Shown one piece after another: positions 1 through 8,280 of a DNA stretch of 64,000 nucleotides. The translations under genes and the position numbers were made by a program. Origin of the DNA: Burkholderiales bacterium. GTDB lineage: Bacteria > Pseudomonadota > Gammaproteobacteria > Burkholderiales > Burkholderiaceae_C. Position 1 is the stretch's first letter; the number at the start of each line of letters is the position of its first letter. The notes beneath the pieces are model-generated. The model was not told where the DNA came from. It made no database searches and saw nothing but the letters and a program-made list of their open reading frames with translations. The DNA is taken from positions 1 to 64,000 of the forward strand of contig JAECRL010000016.1 of the NCBI GenBank assembly GCA_016000265.1, given 5' to 3'.

Positions 1-30
1 ATCGTCGTTTCCTTCAACGTTAACACCTGA

Positions 31-276
31 GCAGGAATTCACTGGGTCAATACAGTCGATGACGCTTCAGGCCTTTTCGTCCTCAACCATGACCAGTTTT
101 TCGTGCTCACAGACGAACTGACTGGCGAACCGCTATCTCACTGGAAGTACCGGCTCACCTGTGGTGACAAAACAGTGGAAGGCATCACGGACGATTCTGG
201 GCATACTAAAAAAATTGCTGCAAAAGAAAAGTCATACGTAAAAATCGAACTCCTCGGTGTGGAGGCACAAGCATGA
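31..276 (+). pseudogene. C-terminal VgrG/PAAR-accessory-like (transthyretin-like) fragment
   Basis: Frame 1 is open from a TGA at 28-30 to the TGA at 274-276 and encodes about 81 residues, with no ATG. It reads like the tail found on many VgrG or PAAR-associated type VI secretion proteins, with the pattern DQFFVLTDELTGEPLSHWKYRL followed by a G-T-D turn and KIELLG. The part before the TGA (IVVSFNVNT) stays in the same frame, so a nonsense change in a longer gene entering from the left is possible. A genuine short gene with a rare start is the alternative. The stop overlaps the ATG of the next gene as ATGA, which suggests translational coupling. The family call rests on pattern memory only. 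Confidence 0.4.
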
Positions 277-959
277 GCTCGATTCTTGAGCAAGTCGCCT
301 CAACAACACCGACCACAGACAAGGAGCCCGTCAAGCTCAAAGTCAAGGTGCCGCGGGGAACCATCTACTGGGGAGGTGCCGGGCTAAATGGCGGCTACGT
401 TCAGCCGCAAATTGAAGCCTTCCGAAAGGCAGGCATCAAGCACATCTGGGTTGGGCTCACAAACACCGCCACCAAAGTCATGGGTGGTGAATTCGGCACC
501 ATTGTCGATGCAATTCGCGCAGGCCTGATCATTCGCTACGAAGACGAGGGCCCCTGGACCATTGAGTCCGGCATGGATCAACCTGCCGAACAATTCAACC
601 TGATCGGGTATTCCTACGGTTCATTGCTTGCTGCGCAAACGGCCAACTTCTATTCAAAGAAGGGCTTCAAAGTGGACAACCTCGTGTTAATCGGTTCACC
701 GATCGAGAAGGAGTTCCTGTTCAAGCTTCGCGCCTACAGAAACATCGGCAAGGTCACAGTTGTTGACCTTCGAGAGCATGGCGACCCAATCTATGCAGGC
801 ATGCCGCTCACGGAGTTGACTGCAGGGGTTCCGAAACTTGCAACAGACATGCTCGCCAACAAAGGCGAGGGACATTTTTATTACGGTCACGTTGTGTCCG
901 ATAGCCAGCGCCGCTGGACCGATCTTGCAAAGAAAATCTATGACGCAGGCCTACGCTAA
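273..959 (+). CDS. alpha/beta-hydrolase-like protein, candidate T6SS lipase-type effector
   Basis: This 228-residue protein carries the nucleophile elbow GYSYG near residues 113-117. An HGDP segment around residue 170 and a GEGHFYYGH segment near residue 200 are plausible acid and histidine positions of an alpha/beta-hydrolase triad. The beta strand before the elbow (FNLIGYSYGS) fits the fold. No signal peptide is seen. A GGAGG eight bases upstream supports the start. The gene overlaps the preceding VgrG-tail-like reading frame by four bases and the following membrane-protein gene by 20 bases. Tle-type phospholipase effectors of type VI secretion have GxSxG motifs and lie beside VgrG and immunity genes, so an effector role is inferred. 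A thioesterase or esterase of other function is possible. Confidence 0.6.
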   Translation: MSSILEQVASTTPTTDKEPVKLKVKVPRGTIYWGGAGLNGGYVQPQIEAFRKAGIKHIWVGLTNTATKVMGGEFGTIVDAIRAGLIIRYEDEGPWTIESGMDQPAEQFNLIGYSYGSLLAAQTANFYSKKGFKVDNLVLIGSPIEKEFLFKLRAYRNIGKVTVVDLREHGDPIYAGMPLTELTAGVPKLATDMLANKGEGHFYYGHVVSDSQRRWTDLAKKIYDAGLR

Positions 960-1272
960 GAAGCCAATTGCCTATTGGCTGGCGCTTGCAGCAAGCGCCA
1001 CGCTGGGTGGCAGTTGGCTAGGCTATCTCGCATACCTCAGCGGCGCCACCATAACCAAGCAGAGCGTGTACATGGGTGCCATCACGTTTTACGCCGCCGT
1101 ACTGCTTGCCCTATCGGGCCTTTCGCTTGTCGTACTCGCTGGCTCTGTCGGCTACCTAGCTCGAAATCGGCATCATCAAACGAAGTCAGCAATTTTTTTG
1201 GGGGCACTTGCAATTGTGACTTCGGTCATTGTCTTTGTAATCACTCGCCCGCTCATCAGCAATGCCACCTGA
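940..1272 (+). CDS. small membrane protein, candidate immunity partner
   Basis: The ATG at 940 gives a 110-residue protein (MTQAYAKKPIAYW...) with about three hydrophobic segments: residues 8-28, 42-68 and 80-103. The ORF track begins earlier at 838, but that would lie mostly inside the hydrolase gene and encodes implausible sequence. The start overlaps the 3' end of the hydrolase gene by 20 bases, so the two are almost certainly co-translated. I recognise no family. Small polytopic proteins directly after a T6SS lipase-like gene are often periplasmic-facing immunity proteins, and that is the inference here. The G+C content looks lower than in the surrounding core genes, consistent with accessory DNA. 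Confidence 0.5.
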   Translation: MTQAYAKKPIAYWLALAASATLGGSWLGYLAYLSGATITKQSVYMGAITFYAAVLLALSGLSLVVLAGSVGYLARNRHHQTKSAIFLGALAIVTSVIVFVITRPLISNAT

Positions 1273-1457
1273 TATGCATCTAGCGCGGCGTAACTGGGCG
1301 TTGCAGGGGGCGCCTCCACCAGTGCGCGCTTCGGCTATGCCAAGCGGGCGCCCCTGAAATTGGTAGTCATGCCATCGGCGACATAAAACGAAAAATCTGA
1401 CTCAGCAGGTTATTTACCGATTCCAGTAGCAATCAAAAACCAAACCAGGGAAATCTC

Positions 1458-1798
1458 ATGAAGTGGTACATCGACGCATTCAAGAAATACGCTGTTTTCA
1501 GCGGCCGATCCAGCAGGCAGGCCTATTGGATGTTCTTCCTGTTCGCGCTGTTGACGTCGTTCGCCATCGGCTTCGCCACCGGCGTGGTCCAGGCCATCAC
1601 GCACGCTGACCTGATGCTCATCCCCAACCCTACGCGCTGGCGCTGCTCATCCCGAGCATTGCCATCGGTGTGCGCCGCATGCACGGCAGCGATCGCAGCG
1701 GTTGGTGGCTGATCGTGCCCTTCGCGGGGTTGGTGTTCCTGTTCGTCGCGGGCACCCAGGGCGCCAACAGGTTTGGTGCTGAGCCGGGCCGGTCCTGA
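1458..1798 (+). pseudogene. DUF805 family membrane protein, frameshifted
   Basis: The ORF starts MKWYIDAFKKYAVFSGRSSRQAYW, the typical N-terminus of DUF805 inner-membrane proteins. After LMLIPNP the frame is lost at about base 1634. The following frame continues YALALLIPSIAIGVRRMHGSDRSGWW and ends at the TGA at 1796-1798, which is the conserved DUF805 second half (RRLHDTNRSGWW-like motif). A single missing base around 1634-1635 explains it. The track therefore reports a misleading 84-residue ORF ending at 1712. It could be a real pseudogene or a sequencing error. An intact, divergent DUF805 copy lies at 8277-8609. Confidence 0.85.
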
Positions 1799-1900
1799 AG
1801 AGCAAGACGCGGGCACCCCGCGCAACAGGGGGCGCTGCTTCACCGCGGTGTCATGGGGCGCCGTCAAATTGCCGGCATCCATTCAGTGAGGCCCGTTGAA

Positions 1901-2614
1901 ATGCGCCTGTTTCATTTGCTCTCCCCGCGCCTGTTGGTCGCCGCTTGCCTGTGTGCCGCCAGCGCGGCATCTGCCACCACCACCATCAACTTCGACGACG
2001 TGGGCCCAGATGGCGCCAAGCTCACGAACCGGTACGCCAGCCAGGGCGTGACCCTGCGGTCCATCAACAACTGGTTCCCAGTCGTGGGCCCCTACGTGTC
2101 CCCCAACACGCTCCCGGTGGCCGTGGGTGATGTGGTGGCTTGGGCGCTCGAGTCGGCGCCCAGCCAGCCTTACATGGCCGTGGGCGAGGGCCGTCCGGGG
2201 GGCGACCACGGCAACGCGGGCATCCTGATTTCGTTTGCCCAAGACGTTTCCTACGTGTCCCTGGTGGGCAACGACCTGGGGCGAAGCGGCATGTTCTGGG
2301 ACAACGAAACGGTGACGCTGACCGCCTACGACGCCGACGGTCGCAAGCTGGGCTACACCTACGCGTCAGAGGCCTTGCCTGGCCCTTACGACCAGGTCTT
2401 TGCCAGCATCAGCGCGTCGAACATCCGACACGTGGCCTTCAACTACAGCGAAACCCGCTACGGCTTTTATGGCATCGACGACCTGACCTTCATCACGTCG
2501 GTGCCTGAAGCGTCGACGGCGCTTTTGATGCCCTTCGGGCTCGCGGTGGTGGTGTCGGTTGCACGCTTGCGCAATCGGCGCAGCGCCGACGCTCGGGCCG
2601 CTTCGGTTCGTTGA
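1901..2614 (+). CDS. secreted protein with PEP-CTERM-like sorting tail
   Basis: Starting at MRLFHLL (ATG 1901), the 237-residue product has a signal peptide ending near SAASATT. A beta-rich exported domain follows, with motifs INFDDVGPDGAKLTNRY and GFYGIDDLTF. The C-terminus VPEASTALLMPFGLAVVVSVARLRNRR is a PEP-CTERM-type sorting signal: a P-E motif, a hydrophobic helix and an arginine cluster. The motif reads V-P-E-A-S rather than V-P-E-P, and eleven residues follow the arginines, so it is atypical. PEP-CTERM proteins are processed by an exosortase that is not in this window. The lipoprotein gene starts at its stop codon. Confidence 0.75.
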   Translation: MRLFHLLSPRLLVAACLCAASAASATTTINFDDVGPDGAKLTNRYASQGVTLRSINNWFPVVGPYVSPNTLPVAVGDVVAWALESAPSQPYMAVGEGRPGGDHGNAGILISFAQDVSYVSLVGNDLGRSGMFWDNETVTLTAYDADGRKLGYTYASEALPGPYDQVFASISASNIRHVAFNYSETRYGFYGIDDLTFITSVPEASTALLMPFGLAVVVSVARLRNRRSADARAASVR

Positions 2615-3306
2615 TGGCGCCTCAGAAGCCACGCTCTTGGCGTCCCCTCTTGGAGTCTCTTTTGCGCCTCAAATTGATCCCCGCCCTGATGGCCTGCCTG
2701 CTCGCGGCGGCCTGCACCACGGCAGACAAGCCGGCCACAGACGCCTTGCCGTTCAAGAAGAACGCCCTGATCGTCTACAGCGACAAGGGCCGCCCCATTC
2801 AAGATGCGCTGGAGCCGCTGTGCAGCGCGGTGGGCAAAGGCGACGCCTCCAAGCAGAGCAAGCTGGGCGTCGCCATCGTGGCGGGCATGGGCTTCAACTA
2901 CGCGTACGAAGACCCCCGCGCGTCGGAGGCGGTTCTGTACATGGCCCGCAAATACGCCGAAGCGTTGCAGGAAGAAATCAAGCGGTGCGGCGTGGCGGCC
3001 GAGGTGCACATGAACGCCAGCAAGGTCACCCCCACCCGGGAGCACGTGGCGCAAACGCTGGCCAAGCGCAAAAGCGATGGGCTCATCCAGGTGTCGATCG
3101 CGCCTGAGCGCGTGGGCGACGGCACCGACCTGTTCATCTCCACCGACTACTTCACCCTCACCTGGGAGGGGCGTGCCCACGGCGCGAGCGTGACCACCGG
3201 GGCGGGGCCGGCGCAGAAGCACAAGGTCGCGTCGGACGCGCCCTTGGCGCTGTATGCGCGGCGGTTTGCAACGGCCCTGCGTGACCAGGGGTACATCGGG
3301 CGTTGA
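2614..3306 (+). CDS. putative lipoprotein of unknown function
   Basis: The ATG at 2614 overlaps the preceding stop by one base; the track's first codon is the TTG before it. The N-terminus has a basic stretch, a hydrophobic helix and the lipobox-like LLAAAC near residues 29-34, so an outer- or inner-membrane lipoprotein is likely. The mature region of about 195 residues has no motif I recognise. It contains an ARKYAEALQEEIKRCG helix and a beta segment DGLIQVSIAPERV. There is no obvious ribosome binding site, so coupling to the upstream PEP-CTERM gene is likely. An 11-bp tandem repeat runs across its stop codon. Confidence 0.6.
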   Translation: MAPQKPRSWRPLLESLLRLKLIPALMACLLAAACTTADKPATDALPFKKNALIVYSDKGRPIQDALEPLCSAVGKGDASKQSKLGVAIVAGMGFNYAYEDPRASEAVLYMARKYAEALQEEIKRCGVAAEVHMNASKVTPTREHVAQTLAKRKSDGLIQVSIAPERVGDGTDLFISTDYFTLTWEGRAHGASVTTGAGPAQKHKVASDAPLALYARRFATALRDQGYIGR

Positions 3307-3323
3307 TCGGGCGTTGATCGGGC
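3295..3323. repeat. 11-bp tandem repeat across a stop codon
   Basis: ATCGGGCGTTG occurs twice in direct succession, followed by a partial third copy (ATCGGGC). The first copy contains the last codons and the TGA of the lipoprotein gene. It looks like a replication-slippage duplication with no effect on the reading frame. Confidence 0.8.
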
Positions 3324-3391
3324 CGGCGCTGTCATCACGCCTTTATGCGTGCAAGCGAAGATCGGTGTTCACAGAACATCACTCGTGGGTC

Positions 3392-4450
3392 ATGAAAAAG
3401 ATCGCTTGCACGACGCTTGTGTGGTTTGCTTCCGCTTGTTTTTCTGGTGCCCTGGCCGACCCCTTGGTCGATGCAGAGGCGGCGTTGCAGAAGCGAGATG
3501 TCGCAGCGGCAATCCGCATCCTGGAAACAGCATCGGCAGAGGGGAATGTCGCCGCAACGGGGATGTTGGCCAGTTACCTCCGCAATTTGCCACCCCCTCA
3601 TGGGGACGTTGCAAGGGCGTGCGCCCTGGCTCGCAGAGCTTCTGACGCCGCTGACCGCATGGGTTCTGTCACGCGAGCCGAGTGCCTGATGTCGGGCTCT
3701 GAAAAATCGGATCGCCCGTTTGAGGTCGCCCGTGATCTGGCTCGCAAAACCCTGAAGTCCGGTTTCCCGACGGCCGGGTACACGCTCTACCTGGCTTACT
3801 CACTGGACCCCCAGTACAGCTACCCTGCGGGCGGTGGCGACCGGACCAAGTACAACGCTTTGGCCGCCCTGCCAATTTCCGCACGAGGCGATCAGGTCGA
3901 GGCCTTTGACGGGTTGGCGGACGCGATTCGCGCTGGGCACATGGGCGCATTGCAACTCGCTCTGGCGTATTTTTCCGAGTCGAGTGCACCCGGCAACATC
4001 GATCGGTTCGTGAACCTGGCGGCGCTGCTCGTCAGGACCGGCCAAAGCCTTCCTCAGTCGCTTGTTGCGCAGGTGAGGCTTGCCCAGAAGATCAAAAGCA
4101 CCGGCACAACGCACGCTTCCGTGACGGCCTTCAACGACGCGTATCAGTCTGCGCTTCTTGGGGCCACCCTTCAGATGCGCAGCCGTGGTCAGCCGGACAA
4201 GGGGTGCGATGCCCAGGGCGTCAAGTTGATTCGTGTCGAGGCCGAGCCCGTGCAGGAGCCGGTGTACCTGCCGGTGACGAAGCAGCCCTTCTTGAGTACC
4301 TACCTGGTGCGCGGTCAATGGGCTGAGACGTGGACGTTTGCGGCTTGCCAAGAAACGGTGCCTGTCCGAATGGATTTTTCTGCGGATGGCTGGGGTGGAG
4401 CCCGCTTCCAGACAACCCGGCAGGGCCTCGGCTCGCAACCGCAGCCATGA
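3392..4450 (+). CDS. secreted SEL1/TPR-like repeat protein
   Basis: The ATG at 3392 (MKKIACTTLVWFASACFSGALAD) gives a 352-residue protein with a clear signal peptide. The track's longer start at 3254 is not supported. Residues 25-290 are alpha-helical with SEL1/TPR-like alanine-rich pairs, for example DAEAALQKRDVAAAIRILETASAEGNVAATGMLASYL and GHMGALQLALAYFSES. The last 70 residues form a separate beta-rich domain with two cysteines (DKGCDAQGV and FAACQETVPV) that may pair in the periplasm. The gene is coupled to the next by a four-base ATGA overlap. The specific role is unknown; SEL1-type repeats usually act as protein-binding scaffolds. Confidence 0.65.
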   Translation: MKKIACTTLVWFASACFSGALADPLVDAEAALQKRDVAAAIRILETASAEGNVAATGMLASYLRNLPPPHGDVARACALARRASDAADRMGSVTRAECLMSGSEKSDRPFEVARDLARKTLKSGFPTAGYTLYLAYSLDPQYSYPAGGGDRTKYNALAALPISARGDQVEAFDGLADAIRAGHMGALQLALAYFSESSAPGNIDRFVNLAALLVRTGQSLPQSLVAQVRLAQKIKSTGTTHASVTAFNDAYQSALLGATLQMRSRGQPDKGCDAQGVKLIRVEAEPVQEPVYLPVTKQPFLSTYLVRGQWAETWTFAACQETVPVRMDFSADGWGGARFQTTRQGLGSQPQP

Positions 4451-5034
4451 TTTTCACCATATTGAGGTCGCCAAGGGTGCGGGCAGGCGTCGAGGCTTTC
4501 TTTTTCTTTGTTATTTTGTTTGCTTGTTTGATGGTCTTCAACCCGTGGTCATTTCCGAATGCCAACGAGACCGGTCGAAAGATCATCGACGCTGTTTTCA
4601 TGTTCCTTCTTGTTCTGCTTCTTCTGGCGGTGAGAATCCTGGCGACGTACCTTCCTTCGGTGCCCCTGAGGGATGCCCCTGAATCAAATTGGTTGGGGCC
4701 AAACAAATTGCCCGCACGTGAGCGCATGTGGTATTTCATCGGGTCCGGTCTGTTGCTTGCCTACACCCTTCATGCACTGTTTCGCGATGATTTTTACCTC
4801 CCCGGCAAAAGGGGTTCAGGCATGCACCTGACGGGGGTGTCTTCGTGGCTCATGGCCGCAGCCAGTTTTTGCGCGGTGGCCAGCATGGTTTCTGCCTTGG
4901 TGGATCACCATGACGAGCGAAACAACGAAGTCAAGTACAAGAACTTCAGCGCCGCTTGCGAATGGTTGGGGTGGGGCTTGGCGATCTCGGCAACGGTTGT
5001 GGGCATGGTCAGGGGAGAGGTCAGCGTCACGTGA
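4447..5034 (+). CDS. polytopic membrane protein of unknown function
   Basis: This is a 195-residue protein with about five hydrophobic segments. The first two (AFFFFVILFACLMVF and AVFMFLLVLLLLAVRILA) are strong and the later ones lie around residues 95-115, 130-155 and 170-190. The start at 4447 overlaps the stop of the secreted repeat protein (ATGA), so both are likely made together. The G+C content at the 5' end is clearly lower than in neighbouring genes (runs of T at 4495-4530), hinting at acquired DNA. No family is recognised. Confidence 0.65.
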   Translation: MIFTILRSPRVRAGVEAFFFFVILFACLMVFNPWSFPNANETGRKIIDAVFMFLLVLLLLAVRILATYLPSVPLRDAPESNWLGPNKLPARERMWYFIGSGLLLAYTLHALFRDDFYLPGKRGSGMHLTGVSSWLMAAASFCAVASMVSALVDHHDERNNEVKYKNFSAACEWLGWGLAISATVVGMVRGEVSVT

Positions 5035-5164
5035 ACAGGCCCCCAGGCCCGAATCAGCCCTTTGTGTGCAGCACCACCCACCTCGTGCAAACCGTTTGAA
5101 AATGCAGCCCAAGCACCACCGGCAGTCGGTCGGTCATTGGGTGCGCAACCAGGAGAGGGCCCCC

Positions 5165-5572
5165 ATGAAACTCGGCTACACCATCGTCTACGTGCCGCAC
5201 GTTGAAGCGTCGCTGGCTTTTTTCGAGCGGGCCTTTGGCTTGAAGCGCAAGTTCCTGCATGAAAGCGGCACCTACGGCGAGCTCGACACGGGCGACACCA
5301 CGCTCTCGTTCGCCGCGCACGAGTTGGGCGACCTGAACTTCCCCGGCGGCCACGTGCACGCGGACCAATCTGCCCAGCCCTTGGGCTTCGAGCTCGCCTT
5401 GGTCACCGACGACGTGCACGCCGCGCACGCCCACGCCGTGCAGGCCGGCGCCACCGAGATGGCCGCGCCGCAGCTCAAGCCGTGGGGGCAGACGGTGTCT
5501 TACGTGCGCTGCCCCGATGGCGTGCTGGTGGAGTTGTGCACGCCGGTCTCGGGTGGGGCTGACGTCGTTTGA
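5165..5572 (+). CDS. VOC superfamily (glyoxalase/bleomycin-resistance-like) protein
   Basis: The 135-residue product starting MKLGYTIVYVPHVEASLAFFERAFGL shows the beta-alpha-beta-beta-beta pattern of one vicinal-oxygen-chelate domain. It has GELDTGDTTLSFAAHE in the first module and GFELALVTDDVHAAHAHAVQAGATEMAAPQLKPWGQTVSYVRCPDGVLVELCTP in the second. The closing DPDG-VEL-type motif (CPDGVLVELC) is typical. It may bind a divalent metal through H/E residues. The start at 5165 is preceded by a GGAG-like site. Substrate unknown; members include lyases, dioxygenases and antibiotic-binding proteins. Confidence 0.93.
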   Translation: MKLGYTIVYVPHVEASLAFFERAFGLKRKFLHESGTYGELDTGDTTLSFAAHELGDLNFPGGHVHADQSAQPLGFELALVTDDVHAAHAHAVQAGATEMAAPQLKPWGQTVSYVRCPDGVLVELCTPVSGGADVV

Positions 5573-5721
5573 TGGCCTGGGGCCCCGGTGCATGGGGCCG
5601 TGTGCTCGCGCAGGCACAATCCAACCAAACAAATCAGTCAGGGAGAGGCCGCCATGCCTGCATGCGCCATCGCGCCATCCGCTCGTCGCCAACAGGTCAG
5701 CGTTGTCGGGCGGGGTCGTTC

Positions 5722-6948
5722 ATGAACAGGAAGCAAATCCGCTCCGCCATCGACGAGCGGCTCGCGCAGGGCCACCCCAAAACCGCCATCTTCCAGGCGC
5801 TGTCGCGCCAGGGCCTGAGCGACCGGCGGTTGGCCGACCTCATGGCCACGCGGCCGCACCCCGTGCTGCTGCAGCGTCACGCCGGGCTCATCCGGGCCCA
5901 GGTGGGCATCGCATGGGCGCAGCTGGTGCTGGTGCTGCTGGTGTGCCTGTGGGCGGGGCTCAACACGGGGGGCGTCGGCGGCTTGATCGGCGCCTTGTTC
6001 GTGCTGGCCCTGGTGGGGGGCTTCATGTACCTGTTCGTGTGGGGCTTTCAGCGCCACCGCGCTTGGGCGTACACGGCCTCCTTGGTGCTGGGGCTCATCA
6101 ACCTGCCCAAGGCCCTGATGGACCTGCCGGATGCGCCCGTCGCCGGGTCCGTGGGCCTGATGGTGGCGGTGGGCTTGCTGGGCTTCACCTGGCACGTGCG
6201 CAGCAAGCTCTTTCCTGACCTCACCGCTTTCGGTCCGCGCAAGCTCGACGGCGAGTACCGCTTCGCGCGGGTGGAGCCGCTGAACGCGGCGGAGTTGGCG
6301 CCCCAGTCGGTGTTGGATGCGGTGGTGCCTGCGGTGCGTGTGGCTTCCACGCGCTCGCTGGCGGCGCGCCTGCGGCTGGCCTTCTTGCTGGTGCTGCTGG
6401 CGTTGGTGTCCTTTGGGGCCTGGGTCAGCCAGCGCTTCCCCAACGAGATCCGCGAGTACCGGCTGCACTTCACCACCGAGCGGCCCGAGGCGCACTTCCA
6501 CCTCGGCTTCCTGTCCGACGAGTGGACGGAAGACGACCTGCGCAAGCAACTGGGCTGGCTGCAGTTCCGGTGTCAAGCCAACCGCCCGGGGCAGTACCTG
6601 GACGAGCGCAGCTGCTTTGCCGACATCCGCTCCTACAACCGCGTGCCGGCCATGACGGCGTCGTTCTACTTCGCGCAGGGCAAGCTCAACCGCGCGGCCT
6701 TGCAGCTGCCCTCGTGGGAGCACGAAAGCGGGCTGACGCTGCTGTTTCGCATGCTCGGCAGGCCGCAGGGTGCGCAGGCGCGGGCCTCGGCCGGTGTGCG
6801 GCTGGTGGGCTGGCAGCTAGACAACGGCGGCGCCGTCTACTACAACCGCGACCGCCCCCTCAACCCGCTGGAGCGCAACGGCATCTTCTGGGTCAGCGCG
6901 CGGCACTGCCAGCAGCACCCGTGCTTCACCACACCAAGGGGCAAGTGA
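5722..6948 (+). CDS. membrane protein of unknown function
   Basis: From the ATG at 5722 the product is 408 residues. Residues 1-50 are soluble and helix-turn-helix-like (RKQIRSAIDERLAQGHPKTAIFQALSRQGLSDRRLADLM). Four hydrophobic helices follow around residues 60-155. A further single helix lies near residues 215-240 (LAFLLVLLALVSFGAW), then a C-terminal domain of about 165 residues with two cysteines. The next gene begins one base after its stop, so this heads the run that ends with the NACHT gene. No family is recognised; the N-terminal segment could be a short regulatory or binding domain. Confidence 0.65.
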   Translation: MNRKQIRSAIDERLAQGHPKTAIFQALSRQGLSDRRLADLMATRPHPVLLQRHAGLIRAQVGIAWAQLVLVLLVCLWAGLNTGGVGGLIGALFVLALVGGFMYLFVWGFQRHRAWAYTASLVLGLINLPKALMDLPDAPVAGSVGLMVAVGLLGFTWHVRSKLFPDLTAFGPRKLDGEYRFARVEPLNAAELAPQSVLDAVVPAVRVASTRSLAARLRLAFLLVLLALVSFGAWVSQRFPNEIREYRLHFTTERPEAHFHLGFLSDEWTEDDLRKQLGWLQFRCQANRPGQYLDERSCFADIRSYNRVPAMTASFYFAQGKLNRAALQLPSWEHESGLTLLFRMLGRPQGAQARASAGVRLVGWQLDNGGAVYYNRDRPLNPLERNGIFWVSARHCQQHPCFTTPRGK

Positions 6949-6949
6949 C

Positions 6950-7600
6950 ATGCGTTTTGACGGCACCCTCACGTCCTGGAACGACGAGCGCGGCTTCGGC
7001 TTCATCGAGGCCGCACAAGGTGGCGATGCCATCTTCGTGCACATCAAGGCCTTCGGGGCGCAAGCCGGGCGCCCCCAGGTCGGCCAGCGGCTGACCTTCG
7101 AGGTGGAGCTGGGCCCGCAGGGCAAGAAGCGGGCGCACAAGGTGGAGCGCGCAGCAGTGCCGCGAGCGGCAAAGGCAGCTCGTTCTTCCGGTTCTGCCCG
7201 TGCTGCCCATGTTGACCGCACGCCATCTCCCGCCCGCTGGGGCACCGCTTCCTTGTTCGCCATCCCGCTGTTCCTGGTGGTGGCGCTGGTGGTGAGCGCC
7301 CTGTGGCGCCCGCCGGTCTGGCTGGCGGGGCTGTACCTGGGCGCCAGCGTGCTGGCCTTCGTGCTCTACGCCAGCGACAAGGCCGCCGCGCAGCGCAACG
7401 CGTGGCGCGTCTCCGAGCAGACGCTGCACGGCGTGGCCATCCTGGGCGGCTGGCCCGGTGCGCTGCTGGCCCAGCAGTGGTTGCGCCACAAGTCCGTCAA
7501 GGCCGAGTTCCGCGCCACCTTCTGGTTCACCGTCCTCGTCAACGTGTCGGCTTTCGTGGTGCTGTGTTCACCGCAAGGCCAGGTGCTGTGGCGGGTTTGA
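6950..7600 (+). CDS. cold-shock domain plus DUF1294 membrane protein
   Basis: Residues 1-66 are a cold-shock (OB-fold) domain with the RNA-binding motif pair ERGFGFIE and DAIFVHIKAF. A basic Ala-rich linker leads into residues 105-216, a DUF1294 integral-membrane domain with LYASDKAAAQRNAWRVSEQTLHGVAILGGWPGALLAQQWLRHKSVK, the family hallmark. This two-domain form is widespread in proteobacteria and its exact function is unknown; it may tether a nucleic-acid-binding domain to the membrane. It starts one base after the upstream membrane-protein stop and lies 23 bases before the next gene. Confidence 0.94.
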   Translation: MRFDGTLTSWNDERGFGFIEAAQGGDAIFVHIKAFGAQAGRPQVGQRLTFEVELGPQGKKRAHKVERAAVPRAAKAARSSGSARAAHVDRTPSPARWGTASLFAIPLFLVVALVVSALWRPPVWLAGLYLGASVLAFVLYASDKAAAQRNAWRVSEQTLHGVAILGGWPGALLAQQWLRHKSVKAEFRATFWFTVLVNVSAFVVLCSPQGQVLWRV

Positions 7601-7623
7601 TTTCAACGCATCGACTCCAATCC

Positions 7624-8280
7624 ATGTCCGACAAGTACGCGTCATCTTCCCTGCAGGCCATCGAGCTGTTTCGCAACCTCGTCAAAGCCCCTTTGCAGGC
7701 CTTGCTGGGGGGCGAGGTGTTCAGCGTCGAGGCGGAGGCGCAAGCGTCCTCCCCCGTGGCCCAGGTGCTCGACAAGTCCGCCTCGACCGACCTCGCGGTG
7801 CGATACCAGACCACCAGCGCCGTCTTCCTGGCCGCCAGCCGCCTGCTCTACAGCGACGACGCCGATTGCCGTCGCTACCCGCTGTCGCTGACCCTGCGCA
7901 ACTCGGTCAATGGTTCTTATGAAAGCACCGAGCTCAACAAACTCAAGCGCGCGGTGGACCTGCTCTCGTGCGGCGTGCCGGTGGTGGTGCCGCGATACCT
8001 TTGTTTTGCACGCCTGTCTCAGAAGGACAACCCCACGCAGTTGTTTGACGTGCTGGCCGCCGAGACGATCCCGCTCATCCGGCATGTTTTCGCGCCCGAT
8101 CAACTGGGGCTGCCCGAGCTGCGACGCCGCATGGAATCCGACAAGAAAAAGGAAGTGCTCCTGGACGATGAACTCAAGTCCCTGGCCGGCTTGCGGCACA
8201 GCGGCGACAACACCTTCCTGTTCCTGAACCGTCGATACCTCGACATGCACGGCCTGCCTTACCTCTACAAGCCAATGTGA
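7624..8280 (+). CDS. protein of unknown family upstream of DUF805/NACHT
   Basis: The ATG at 7624 gives 218 residues; the track start at 7303 lies inside the DUF1294 gene. There is no signal peptide and no membrane segment. The sequence appears alpha/beta with a central basic and hydrophobic part (LKRAVDLLSCGVPVVVPRYLCFARL) and a charged helix RRRMESDKKKEVLLDDELKSL. I cannot assign a domain. It overlaps the DUF805 gene by four bases and is 351 bases from the NACHT gene, so it is likely made from the same mRNA. It could be a partner of the NACHT system or simply a bystander. Confidence 0.55.
   Translation: MSDKYASSSLQAIELFRNLVKAPLQALLGGEVFSVEAEAQASSPVAQVLDKSASTDLAVRYQTTSAVFLAASRLLYSDDADCRRYPLSLTLRNSVNGSYESTELNKLKRAVDLLSCGVPVVVPRYLCFARLSQKDNPTQLFDVLAAETIPLIRHVFAPDQLGLPELRRRMESDKKKEVLLDDELKSLAGLRHSGDNTFLFLNRRYLDMHGLPYLYKPM

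Noticed and set aside
1304-1356. CAGGGGGCGCC...GGCGCCCCTG inverted repeat, considered as integron attC or terminator
   Set aside because: The loop is over 30 bases, there is no T-run, and the R'/R'' core sites of attC are absent.
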